Of a stretch of 6,987 bases of DNA, positions 1 through 5,865 are shown one piece after another (position 1 is the stretch's first letter; the number at the start of each line of letters is the position of its first letter). Where the stretch lies: assembly GCA_016302525.1 (NCBI GenBank), contig JAEDNJ010000077.1, forward strand, positions 1 through 6,987, read 5' to 3'. The position numbers and the translations under genes are program-made. A model generated the notes under the pieces. It had not been told where the DNA came from, searched no databases, and was given only the letters and a program-made list of their open reading frames with translations. The DNA is from Phascolarctobacterium sp. Its GTDB lineage: Bacteria; Bacillota; Negativicutes; Acidaminococcales; Acidaminococcaceae.

Positions 1-201
1 CAAAACCTGCATTTTCAGTTGGCCAAATTCTGTATTTTTATTTTACCATTAACAGTTAAGTAAATCTCAGGCATTGTTCACTTAAAAGCTTAACAATGTA
101 TCTTGCTGTGAAAGCAGAAAAAATTAACGCACTTAAAATAAGTCTGCTAAAAGACAATTTCATAAAGCTTTAATACTAAGATGTAATAATAAAGAGGGAA
201 T
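1..201. other. AT-rich non-coding leader upstream of the GtrA-family gene
   Basis: This stretch is AT-rich and I find no convincing gene in it. It holds several small inverted repeats: TTGGCCAA at 19-26, TTAAC-A-GTTAA at 49-59, and CATTGTT (72-78) with its reverse complement AACAATG (92-98). The word TTAAC recurs at 49, 90 and 124. I see no clear terminator for an upstream gene and no tRNA or riboswitch fold. It most likely carries the promoter for the three-gene unit that follows. Confidence 0.5.
77..104 (+). promoter_or_regulatory. Weak candidate sigma-70 promoter for the GtrA/lipid kinase/phosphotransferase unit
   Basis: TTCACT at 77-82 matches the -35 consensus at 4 of 6 positions. It is followed after 16 bases by TATCTT at 99-104, which matches the -10 consensus at 4 of 6. 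The inverted repeat CATTGTT/AACAATG (72-98) overlaps the -35 and the spacer, a place where a repressor could act. Predicted transcription would start near 111 and give a leader of about 90 bases. In such AT-rich sequence chance matches are common, so this is only a candidate. Confidence 0.22.
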
Positions 202-645
202 ATGCAACGCAAGGTTTTGTTTGGCTATGATTATACGGATAAGGAATGGGTAAAGCTGGTGCTCTATCTTTTTGTAGGGGGCACGGCTGCACTTGTAGAA
301 TGGAGTATCTTTTATCTATTGGTGCACTTTATCTTTTTCAATCTGCCTCTGGGCTTGCCTGCTGTGGCTCTGCTGGGCACCTGCCTCGCCTATTGTCTGG
401 CTACTGTTTATCATTATTTCCTGGGCAATATTTTGGTTTTTCACAGCGGTGCTCGCTTTGGCAAGGGAGCTGAGCTGGGCTTAGTTTTCCTAGTGAGCGG
501 GATGGGGCTAGGCTTTAATTTAGTGCTGATGTATGCTTTTGTCGGTCTGCTAGGCTGGGAGCCTATGCTGAGCAAGGTTATAGCAAGCTTCCTTTGCGTA
601 GCCTGGAATTATTTAGCGCGTAAGTATTATATATTTAAGGCTTAA
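202..645 (+). CDS. GtrA-family small polytopic membrane protein
   Basis: This 147-residue protein has the size and four-helix layout of the GtrA family (PF04138). Members are linked to moving polyprenyl-phosphate-linked sugars across the inner membrane, or to assisting cell-surface polysaccharide synthesis. Hydrophobic segments lie at about 18-44, 50-80, 91-117 and 122-146. Family-like signatures are FVGGTAALVEW (24-34) in helix 1, YHYFLGNILVF (70-80) in the position of the usual N-Y-x-x-x-R-x-W-x-F motif, and WNYLARKYYIF (135-145) at the end. The ATG at 202 follows GAGG at 194-197, a slightly short spacing of 4 bases. A lipid kinase gene starts 26 bases after the stop, implying an operon. 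The family is clear; the substrate is not, and no glycosyltransferase partner (GtrB-like) is visible in the window. Confidence 0.85.
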   Translation: MQRKVLFGYDYTDKEWVKLVLYLFVGGTAALVEWSIFYLLVHFIFFNLPLGLPAVALLGTCLAYCLATVYHYFLGNILVFHSGARFGKGAELGLVFLVSGMGLGFNLVLMYAFVGLLGWEPMLSKVIASFLCVAWNYLARKYYIFKA

Positions 646-671
646 GAATTGCTGTTTAGGGAGAGGATAGA

Positions 672-1613
672 ATGGCAATTAAGTATGTAGATATTAAACA
701 ATTTAATAGAGTGATGTTGATTTACAATCGCAACAGTGGCAAGCAGCTTTTCGCCTCTATGAATATGAAAATCAATGAGATTTTTAAGCATTTAAAGGCC
801 TTCTTAGGCTCTGACAGGGTGGAGCTCTGCGAAATGTATCGCTTTACAGAGGCTGATGAGCTGGTTGCTCGTGCAATGCAGGAAAAGTTTGATTGGGTAA
901 TCATTGCTGGCGGTGATGGCACGATTCGCGCTGTCATTGAAAAGCTGGCCGATAAGCAATACCTGCCCTATATTAGCATTGTCCCGGCAGGTACGGTTAA
1001 CCTTGTAGCTAAGGAGCTTTTGCTTAGCAACGACCCTCTCAAATGGATTCGTCGTATACTAAAGGGCGTAGAGCAGGAGGTTTATTTAGGGCGCTGCAAT
1101 GGCCATGTTTTCCTGACGGTAGCAGGTATTGGCTTTGATAGCCTCGTTGTAGACAATGTGACAGAGCTGGAAAAGAAGCTGCTCAACAAGATTGCCTATG
1201 CCTGGGAGGGAGCAGAGATGATTCGCAAGGAAATGCTGTTCCAAAATTGGCGCTATCGCTTCAAGGTGCGCTTTGATGATGAGCAGGAATGGCATGAGGC
1301 AGCTAGCGTGCTGGTGGGCAAGAGCCGCTACTACGCAGGGCGTTACAATCTATTTAGGTACGCCGCTTTAGATAAGCCCCTGTTTTATGTGGCCTGCTTC
1401 AAGGGGGCAACGCGGACAGATTTTGCGAGCTATGCTACCTGTATTGCTCTTGAGACCCTGTCCTTGAATAAAAACATTGAGGTTAGAACAGCCACAAGGC
1501 TAGAGATTGTATGCGAGCAGGGTGCCTTTGCTGCAGAGCTGGATGGTGATGTCATCACCTGCGCACCGCTAAAAATAGAGCTGGATGCTGAGCCAGTGCA
1601 TTTCCTCGCATAA
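672..1613 (+). CDS. Diacylglycerol kinase catalytic-domain lipid kinase (DgkB/YegS/LCB5-like)
   Basis: This 313-residue soluble protein has the standard length and layout of the DAGK catalytic family (PF00781). Such enzymes use ATP to phosphorylate diacylglycerol or a related lipid at the inner membrane face. Visible motifs are the first nucleotide-binding element NRNSGK (19-24, matching N-P-x-S-G), the hallmark GGDGT (80-84), PAGTVN (105-110) matching P-x-G-T-x-N, GIGFD (152-156) and a C-terminal ELDGD (289-293), which in this family contributes to catalysis. It has no membrane segment. The ATG at 672 has AGAGG at 662-666, five bases upstream, supporting this start. It sits 26 bases after the GtrA gene and about 22 bases before a phosphotransferase-like gene. 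That fits recycling of diacylglycerol released by head-group transfer, as DgkB does for LtaS. The exact lipid substrate cannot be read from sequence; phosphatidic acid formation is the default expectation. Confidence 0.88.
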   Translation: MAIKYVDIKQFNRVMLIYNRNSGKQLFASMNMKINEIFKHLKAFLGSDRVELCEMYRFTEADELVARAMQEKFDWVIIAGGDGTIRAVIEKLADKQYLPYISIVPAGTVNLVAKELLLSNDPLKWIRRILKGVEQEVYLGRCNGHVFLTVAGIGFDSLVVDNVTELEKKLLNKIAYAWEGAEMIRKEMLFQNWRYRFKVRFDDEQEWHEAASVLVGKSRYYAGRYNLFRYAALDKPLFYVACFKGATRTDFASYATCIALETLSLNKNIEVRTATRLEIVCEQGAFAAELDGDVITCAPLKIELDAEPVHFLA

Positions 1614-1621
1614 AATGTAAT

Positions 1622-1626
1622 GAAGG
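1622..1626 (+). promoter_or_regulatory. Shine-Dalgarno deciding the start of the sulfatase-fold gene
   Basis: GAAGG at 1622-1626 is nine bases before ATG 1636, a workable spacing. It directly abuts the alternative in-frame TTG at 1627, leaving no room for initiation there. This favours ATG 1636, giving 685 rather than 688 residues. Confidence 0.6.
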
Positions 1627-1635
1627 TTGAAGAGA

Positions 1636-3693
1636 ATGTATAGATTGGCTTTTCTAGTATTTTTTATATTAGACTTAGCTTTGGAGAGTTATCTTTCCTA
1701 TCTTTGGTATGAGTATCTCGATACGCTGCCAGATGAGTTTTATCTACGGACAGTGGATTGCGTGCTGCGTGATATGACGCTTTTTAGCGTGGCCGCTTTG
1801 CTGTATTTTCGTCGCAAGCGTATTCCTGACCGACTTAAGCGTTATGTGCCCGTGGTTGTTTCTGGGCTGGTGTATCTTGCTGTGGCTGCCTTTATGGTGC
1901 TGCAGCTGAGCCTGGACCATGGCGTGCTGACTACGCTGGATATTATTGCTGGCCTCAATAACAATATCTTTCTCGTGCTCGTGGCGGCTATGTGCTATCA
2001 CAAATGGTGTGGCTGGCCCATGAAGCTGGTCTATTTTTGTGTCTATTTATTTACGAATTTGAGTATGCTGGCAGATGCCTTTTATTTTTGGCAGACCAGT
2101 ATGCATATCGAAAGCGTAGTCTTTCAAAATCTCAATATCTATGCTGCGGTGGGCGTGCTGTCCTCTATGAGCAACACCATGATAGGCAGTATGATGGTAG
2201 GCTTTGTGGTGCTGGTGCTGCTCTTTTGGCTGCCTGACCCGCAAAAGCGTAAGCCGAATTTTGCCTGGTCGCTGCTGTGCTTAGCTGGCTTTACTCTAGC
2301 CTTAAATTTGGTGGCTCAGGTACTGGGAGCCCTAGGTATGTATGGCGTTGAGCAAGCCATTGGCACCTATATTGAAATCGAGAACGAAAAAACGAAGCGA
2401 GTTTATCGCCAAATGCTGACTGTGCCTATGAATGCTAATCTGCTGGCTAAGGCTATGTTTGATACAGATAAGCTGGCAGCGAAAAAGCACGTGGAGCAGC
2501 GAGAGCTGACAGAAAAGGATATGGAAAGCCTAAGAGCCTTAGGTATTCCTGAGCCTCGCTTTAAAAATAGCTTGGGCGCAAGTAAGGATGTCATCGAGAG
2601 CATTACGCAACCCCAAATTGGCAAGGCACAGTATGACCGCATTGTCATGCTGATTTTGGAATCTGTTCACCGCGATTACCTTAATTATTACAATAGTGCT
2701 GTGCCAGAGGAGGCCACACGCTATTTGAACAGTCTCGTGATTCGCTATCCGCACATGGACCGTTTCTATTCCTCTGCCATTCCTACTACACAGGGGTTGA
2801 ATGCCATCTTCCGCAGCCATTTGATTATGGATAAGGATATTCGCGGCAGCGAAACGCCGTCCTTATATCGCAGTGTGCAGGCTGCTGGTATGCGTGGCGT
2901 TTTTCTGAACGCTTCCAGCCAATACTACGCTAATGAGCTGCGAGAGTATCCAGAGCAGTTTGGCATGAAGGAATACTATGCCAAGGAGCATTTGGAGAAG
3001 CTGGGCTATGAAGGGGCCAGCGGCTGGGGCTTTCATAATGATGTGATGTATAAGGCTACCCTGGATATGTTGGAAAAAATGCAGGGCGAGCGTTATTTCG
3101 TTGTCTGCAAAACCTTAGATATGCACCAGCCCTATCCCGTGACGGGGATTAGCTGGGCAGATACACCTGACCCTATTGTGCGTGATTCCGAGCATTTTAC
3201 GATTCGCGGTATGTATTGGGTTGACAGGACCGTCAAAAGTTTTTTTGAACAGGCCGAAAAGCGTGGTCTTATGGATGACAGAACTCTGTTCATCATTACT
3301 GCAGACCATAATCCCCATAGCGGCGGCGAATATACTAAAATCGTTACTAAGCCTAATGATAAGCTGAGCATTGCCCCGCTGCCCTTGATTTTCGTGAGTA
3401 AAAATCTAGCGCCGCTCAACAATCTGCGTACCCGTGAATATGCCAGCCAAATAGATTTAGCGCCAACGCTGTTACATCTCTTAGGACTAAAGGTGCCTGA
3501 GCGTTTTATGGGCCGCAATTTGCTCAAGCCGTGTGATCTGCCCTACGCCTTGGGCTACTTTGGCGGCAAGGCCTTCTATTGGTCTGACGAGATGCATTTT
3601 GTAGACCAAATGGATGCCCCCGTGCCACCCAGTAAATATGAGGATGCGTTGAGTAATTACATTATACGCGAGTATGGGCTCTGGCATAAGTAA
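1636..3693 (+). CDS. Membrane-anchored alkaline-phosphatase/sulfatase-fold phosphotransferase (LtaS/MdoB/EptA-like)
   Basis: The 685-residue product starts with a multi-pass membrane part, with hydrophobic stretches near 1-24, 44-58, 70-92, 97-122, 128-152, 180-200 and 210-235. A linker (about 236-332) leads to a sulfatase-superfamily domain (PF00884; about 334-635) expected outside the cytoplasmic membrane. Catalytic landmarks are visible: a metal-ligand Glu in LILESVH (E342), a Thr-Thr nucleophile site in AIPTTQGL (T384 or T385), a His in DMHQPYP (H497), and a metal-ligand Asp-His pair in TADHNP (D557, H558). Thr as nucleophile, with no Cys/Ser-x-Pro-x-Arg sulfatase signature, argues for a phosphotransferase such as the phosphoglycerol or phosphoethanolamine transferases rather than a sulfatase. 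It follows the lipid kinase closely, and the two may cycle diacylglycerol. The spacing and the long, non-canonical N-terminal region differ from textbook LtaS. Donor and acceptor are unknown. Confidence 0.8.
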   Translation: MYRLAFLVFFILDLALESYLSYLWYEYLDTLPDEFYLRTVDCVLRDMTLFSVAALLYFRRKRIPDRLKRYVPVVVSGLVYLAVAAFMVLQLSLDHGVLTTLDIIAGLNNNIFLVLVAAMCYHKWCGWPMKLVYFCVYLFTNLSMLADAFYFWQTSMHIESVVFQNLNIYAAVGVLSSMSNTMIGSMMVGFVVLVLLFWLPDPQKRKPNFAWSLLCLAGFTLALNLVAQVLGALGMYGVEQAIGTYIEIENEKTKRVYRQMLTVPMNANLLAKAMFDTDKLAAKKHVEQRELTEKDMESLRALGIPEPRFKNSLGASKDVIESITQPQIGKAQYDRIVMLILESVHRDYLNYYNSAVPEEATRYLNSLVIRYPHMDRFYSSAIPTTQGLNAIFRSHLIMDKDIRGSETPSLYRSVQAAGMRGVFLNASSQYYANELREYPEQFGMKEYYAKEHLEKLGYEGASGWGFHNDVMYKATLDMLEKMQGERYFVVCKTLDMHQPYPVTGISWADTPDPIVRDSEHFTIRGMYWVDRTVKSFFEQAEKRGLMDDRTLFIITADHNPHSGGEYTKIVTKPNDKLSIAPLPLIFVSKNLAPLNNLRTREYASQIDLAPTLLHLLGLKVPERFMGRNLLKPCDLPYALGYFGGKAFYWSDEMHFVDQMDAPVPPSKYEDALSNYIIREYGLWHK

Positions 3694-3698
3694 GAATA

Positions 3699-3708
3699 AT
3701 GTATACAT
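3699..3708. promoter_or_regulatory. Perfect 10-bp palindrome upstream of dcuC, possible operator
   Basis: ATGTATACAT reads the same on both strands and lies six bases after the stop of the preceding gene, 90 bases before the dcuC start. GTATAC-centred palindromes occur among operators of GntR-family (FCD subgroup) metabolite regulators. That parallel is from general knowledge. A regulator gene is not present in the window, so the role is inference. Confidence 0.3.
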
Positions 3709-3725
3709 ACGGCATACCTCTAGCA

Positions 3726-3754
3726 AAGACAGTGTGCTTGATATATAATATACT
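3726..3754 (+). promoter_or_regulatory. Candidate promoter for dcuC
   Basis: AAGACA at 3726-3731 (4 of 6 to TTGACA) is followed after 17 bases by TATACT at 3749-3754 (5 of 6 to TATAAT). A perfect TATAAT also lies at 3744-3749 but lacks a well-placed -35. The -10 region sits inside an imperfect palindrome at 3740-3759, with GATATA at one end and TATATC at the other, which could bind a regulator. The spacing to the gene gives a short leader carrying a strong ribosome-binding site. Confidence 0.5.
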
Positions 3755-3775
3755 ATATCTTTGTGCAATAATTTG

Positions 3776-3781
3776 AGGAGG
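3776..3781 (+). promoter_or_regulatory. Strong Shine-Dalgarno of dcuC
   Basis: AGGAGG is a full consensus match with a seven-base spacing to ATG 3789. It is the strongest ribosome-binding site in the window, consistent with high expression of the transporter. Confidence 0.8.
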
Positions 3782-3788
3782 GATTTGT

Positions 3789-5036
3789 ATGATTTATATC
3801 GGTATTGCATGTGTCTTGCTGGCTATTGCTCTTTTGGTAAAGCGCTTTGAGGCAAGAATGGTTTTGATTGGTGTCGGCATTCTGATGTGCAGCATTGCTG
3901 GCGCTCCGATGAAGGCTTTAGATGCATTCGCTAAAGCCATGACTAATGGTATGATTACTTCTGCCTGCTCCAGTATGGGCTTTGCTATGGCTATGCGCTA
4001 CACTGGCTGCGACAAGCATTTAATCAACCTCTTAGCAAAGGTGTTGCTGAAGGTGCAATGGGCTCTGATTCCTGGCGTAATCTTTGGTACCTATGCTGTT
4101 AACATTGCTCTGCCCAGTGCTGCTGGTGCTTCCGCTGCTGCTGGTGCAATCTTTATTCCTATTCTGATGGGCGCTGGTGTTCATCCGGCTATGGCTGCTG
4201 CTGCAGTTAAGGCTGGCACCTATGGCTCCATGCTGAATCCTGGCCTGGCTCACAATGCTATGGTAGCAAAAATTGCTAATGTAAGTCCTATGGATGTTAT
4301 CGGCTATCATTACATGGCTAACGTAGTATCTCTGGTGCTGGCTGCTGTTGCTCTGACTGCTATTGCTTTCTACTGCAAGGAGCACAAGGGTCATCTCGTA
4401 GAAGGCTTAGAGGTTGACAACAGCTTTAAGATTAACTTCCTGTACGCTTTAATGCCTGTTGTTCCTATCGCTATTCTGCTGCTGGGCGCAACTAAAATCG
4501 TGCCCGCCTTCAAGATGGGCGTTGCTCAAGCAATGGTTATCGGTACCATCCTGGCATTAATCGTAACTCGCACCAATCCTGGCGAAATGTCCAAGTCCTT
4601 CTTTGATGGCATGGGCAAATCCTATGCAGACATCATGGGCATCATCATGGCAGCTGGCGTATTCGTAGCTGGTATGAATGCTTTGGGTCTGGTTAAGGCT
4701 TTCATTTCTGTTATGACCAACAACCCTGCAATCGTTAAGCTGATGGCTGGTGTTGGCCCCTTCCTGCTGGGCTTTGTTACCGGCTCTGGCGATGCTGCAA
4801 CCTTCGCCTTCAATGAGGCTGTAACTCCGCACGCTCTGCAATTTGGCATGACTCAGGTGCAATTAGGCTCCATGGCTACCCTGGGCGGTACCTTAGGCCG
4901 CACCATTTCTCCTATCGCTGGCGCTACCATTATCGTTGCTGGTATCGCAGGCTGCAGCCCGGTAGAGGTTGCTAAGAGAAACTTCATCCCCATCATTCTG
5001 GCTTTGATTGGCGGCATGATTGTTTTAGCAATGTAA
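3789..5036 (+). CDS. dcuC: DcuC-family C4-dicarboxylate carrier
   Basis: This 415-residue protein is almost entirely hydrophobic, with roughly ten or more membrane segments. It shows the conserved blocks of the DcuC family known for anaerobic C4-dicarboxylate transport (succinate, fumarate, malate). These are an Ser/Ala/Gly-rich stretch ending in IFIPILMGAGVHPAMAAAA (121-139), MAAGVFVAGMNALGLV (287-302), TGSGDAATFAF (331-341; E. coli DcuC has TGSGNAPFYAF) and GTLGRTISPIAGA (367-379) followed by SPVEVAKR (390-397), close to the E. coli LGRTLSP and SPFEVVKR. It is shorter than E. coli DcuC (461 residues). Codons look restricted to preferred ones (GCT, CTG, GGC, ATC), unlike its neighbours, which suggests strong expression. 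It has its own promoter-like region and terminator, so it is probably monocistronic. Direction (succinate import or export) cannot be told from sequence. Related dicarboxylate or short-chain-acid carriers of the same superfamily remain possible. Confidence 0.82.
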   Translation: MIYIGIACVLLAIALLVKRFEARMVLIGVGILMCSIAGAPMKALDAFAKAMTNGMITSACSSMGFAMAMRYTGCDKHLINLLAKVLLKVQWALIPGVIFGTYAVNIALPSAAGASAAAGAIFIPILMGAGVHPAMAAAAVKAGTYGSMLNPGLAHNAMVAKIANVSPMDVIGYHYMANVVSLVLAAVALTAIAFYCKEHKGHLVEGLEVDNSFKINFLYALMPVVPIAILLLGATKIVPAFKMGVAQAMVIGTILALIVTRTNPGEMSKSFFDGMGKSYADIMGIIMAAGVFVAGMNALGLVKAFISVMTNNPAIVKLMAGVGPFLLGFVTGSGDAATFAFNEAVTPHALQFGMTQVQLGSMATLGGTLGRTISPIAGATIIVAGIAGCSPVEVAKRNFIPIILALIGGMIVLAM

Positions 5037-5057
5037 GCAACAATTTAACCTAAGCTT

Positions 5058-5094
5058 AACGTGAGCTTCCTGTGAGGCTCACGTTTTTTCTTTT
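5058..5094 (+). terminator. Strong intrinsic terminator after dcuC
   Basis: AACGTGAGC (5058-5066) pairs perfectly with GCTCACGTT (5077-5085). The stem can extend three more pairs (one G-U) to a four-base loop at 5070-5073. A T-rich tract (5084-5089, then 5091-5094) follows immediately. It begins 21 bases after the dcuC stop and separates that gene from the glycosylase unit. Confidence 0.93.
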
Positions 5095-5119
5095 GCAGCA
5101 GGGAAATATGTGATATAAT
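5093..5119 (+). promoter_or_regulatory. Extended -10 promoter for the glycosylase/ThrE unit
   Basis: A perfect TATAAT at 5114-5119 is preceded by TG at 5111-5112, forming the TGnTATAAT extended -10 element. This element can work with a poor -35. The best -35 match, TTGCAG at 5093-5098, is only 3 of 6 with a short 15-base spacer. Transcription would start near 5126, a few bases before the Shine-Dalgarno AAGGAG at 5141-5146. Confidence 0.7.
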
Positions 5120-5153
5120 AGCCTAAGGCTAGAAACAACTAAGGAGCTTATTT

Positions 5154-5855
5154 ATGACGATAGATACCTTTATTAAGAACCTACAGGCTTATCATCAAGA
5201 AAATGTTTTTAACCCCTGGGCTCAATATGACACCTCCTGCGATATTGGTGCTGAGGGCTTGGCTATTCGTGTGGCTAACCTAAGGCGTTATTTAGAGCTG
5301 CGGCAAAAGGCACACTATCTTTTTATTGCAGAGGCACTTGGCTATCAAGGGGGACATTTTAGCGGCATCGCTATCACCTCTGAGCGTATTCTCTTAGGCG
5401 AACATCCCTCGGTTGATCCTAGGAGCGTGCTAGGTGAGTGGGATTATAGGCGTACTAGTAATCCGTCCAGCCCCCTGCTTAACAACAGCCAAAAAGCGAA
5501 GGGCTTTAACGAGCCTACAGATACCGTCGTGTGGAATGTGCTCAATACGCATGGGCTGGCTGCCTTTGATGTCATTCTCTGGAACATTTTTCCCTTCCAT
5601 CCACATCAGCCCGGCAAGCTCTTGACTAACCGCACTCCTTCTACAGAGGAGCTGGATGTGGGCATTGACTTTGCTAAGCAGCTCCTAGAGCTGGTGCCTG
5701 ATATGAAGATAATTGCTATCGGCGGCAAGGCGGCGGCAACCCTTGCTCGCTATGGCGTTAAGGCTGAGGCTGTCCGCCATCCTTCCATGGGTGGGGCAAA
5801 CGAATTTAGAGCAGCTGTTGCTGAGATTTTCAGTAAGAGCAAACAAGAAATTTGA
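5154..5855 (+). CDS. Uracil-DNA glycosylase superfamily protein
   Basis: This 233-residue soluble protein has features of the uracil-DNA glycosylase superfamily, which removes uracil or other damaged bases from DNA in base-excision repair. After an N-terminal NPWAQYD segment (20-26), a first motif FIAEALGYQGG (57-67) occupies the place of the GEAPG-type active-site motif. WNIFPFHP (143-150) follows in the middle, then IIAIGGKAA (186-194) and HPSMGG (209-214), the HPS-type DNA-intercalation motif. It has one cysteine only (C29), so it cannot carry the 4Fe-4S cluster of family 4/5 enzymes. The ATG at 5154 has AAGGAG (5141-5146) seven bases upstream. It is first in a unit with two exporter genes; the next gene's Shine-Dalgarno overlaps its stop. 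The superfamily is well supported; substrate specificity and actual activity are not, because motif 1 departs from the classical forms. Confidence 0.78.
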   Translation: MTIDTFIKNLQAYHQENVFNPWAQYDTSCDIGAEGLAIRVANLRRYLELRQKAHYLFIAEALGYQGGHFSGIAITSERILLGEHPSVDPRSVLGEWDYRRTSNPSSPLLNNSQKAKGFNEPTDTVVWNVLNTHGLAAFDVILWNIFPFHPHQPGKLLTNRTPSTEELDVGIDFAKQLLELVPDMKIIAIGGKAAATLARYGVKAEAVRHPSMGGANEFRAAVAEIFSKSKQEI

Positions 5856-5865
5856 GGTCAAGATT

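Noticed and set aside
1627..1635. TTG start adding three residues to the sulfatase-fold protein
   Set aside because: The only Shine-Dalgarno (GAAGG, 1622-1626) directly abuts this TTG, so it serves ATG 1636 better.
3694..3725. Terminator after the phosphotransferase gene
   Set aside because: No GC-rich stem with a following T run is visible. The ATGTATACAT palindrome is too short and AT-rich to end transcription alone, so some read-through into dcuC is possible.
3132..3810. Reverse-strand open frames over the end of the phosphotransferase gene and the dcuC promoter
   Set aside because: They lie opposite well-supported coding sequence with catalytic motifs and run across the dcuC control region; no recognisable domain is seen.
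4110..4210. Tandem GCTGCTG-type repeat inside dcuC
   Set aside because: It comes from runs of Ala codons in a conserved small-residue transmembrane segment, not from a separate DNA repeat.
4032..4862. Long reverse-strand open frames across dcuC (4032-4394 and 4557-4862)
   Set aside because: They are low-complexity Ser/His/Asn-rich products opposite GCT/CTG-rich codons of a clear transporter gene, with no family resemblance and no convincing start signal.
5713..5865. N-terminal extension of the ThrE-like gene from ATG 5713
   Set aside because: It overlaps 143 bases of the glycosylase gene in another frame and reads as an Arg/Leu-rich shadow. ATG 5866 has a well-placed GAGGT and gives the usual family N-terminus.
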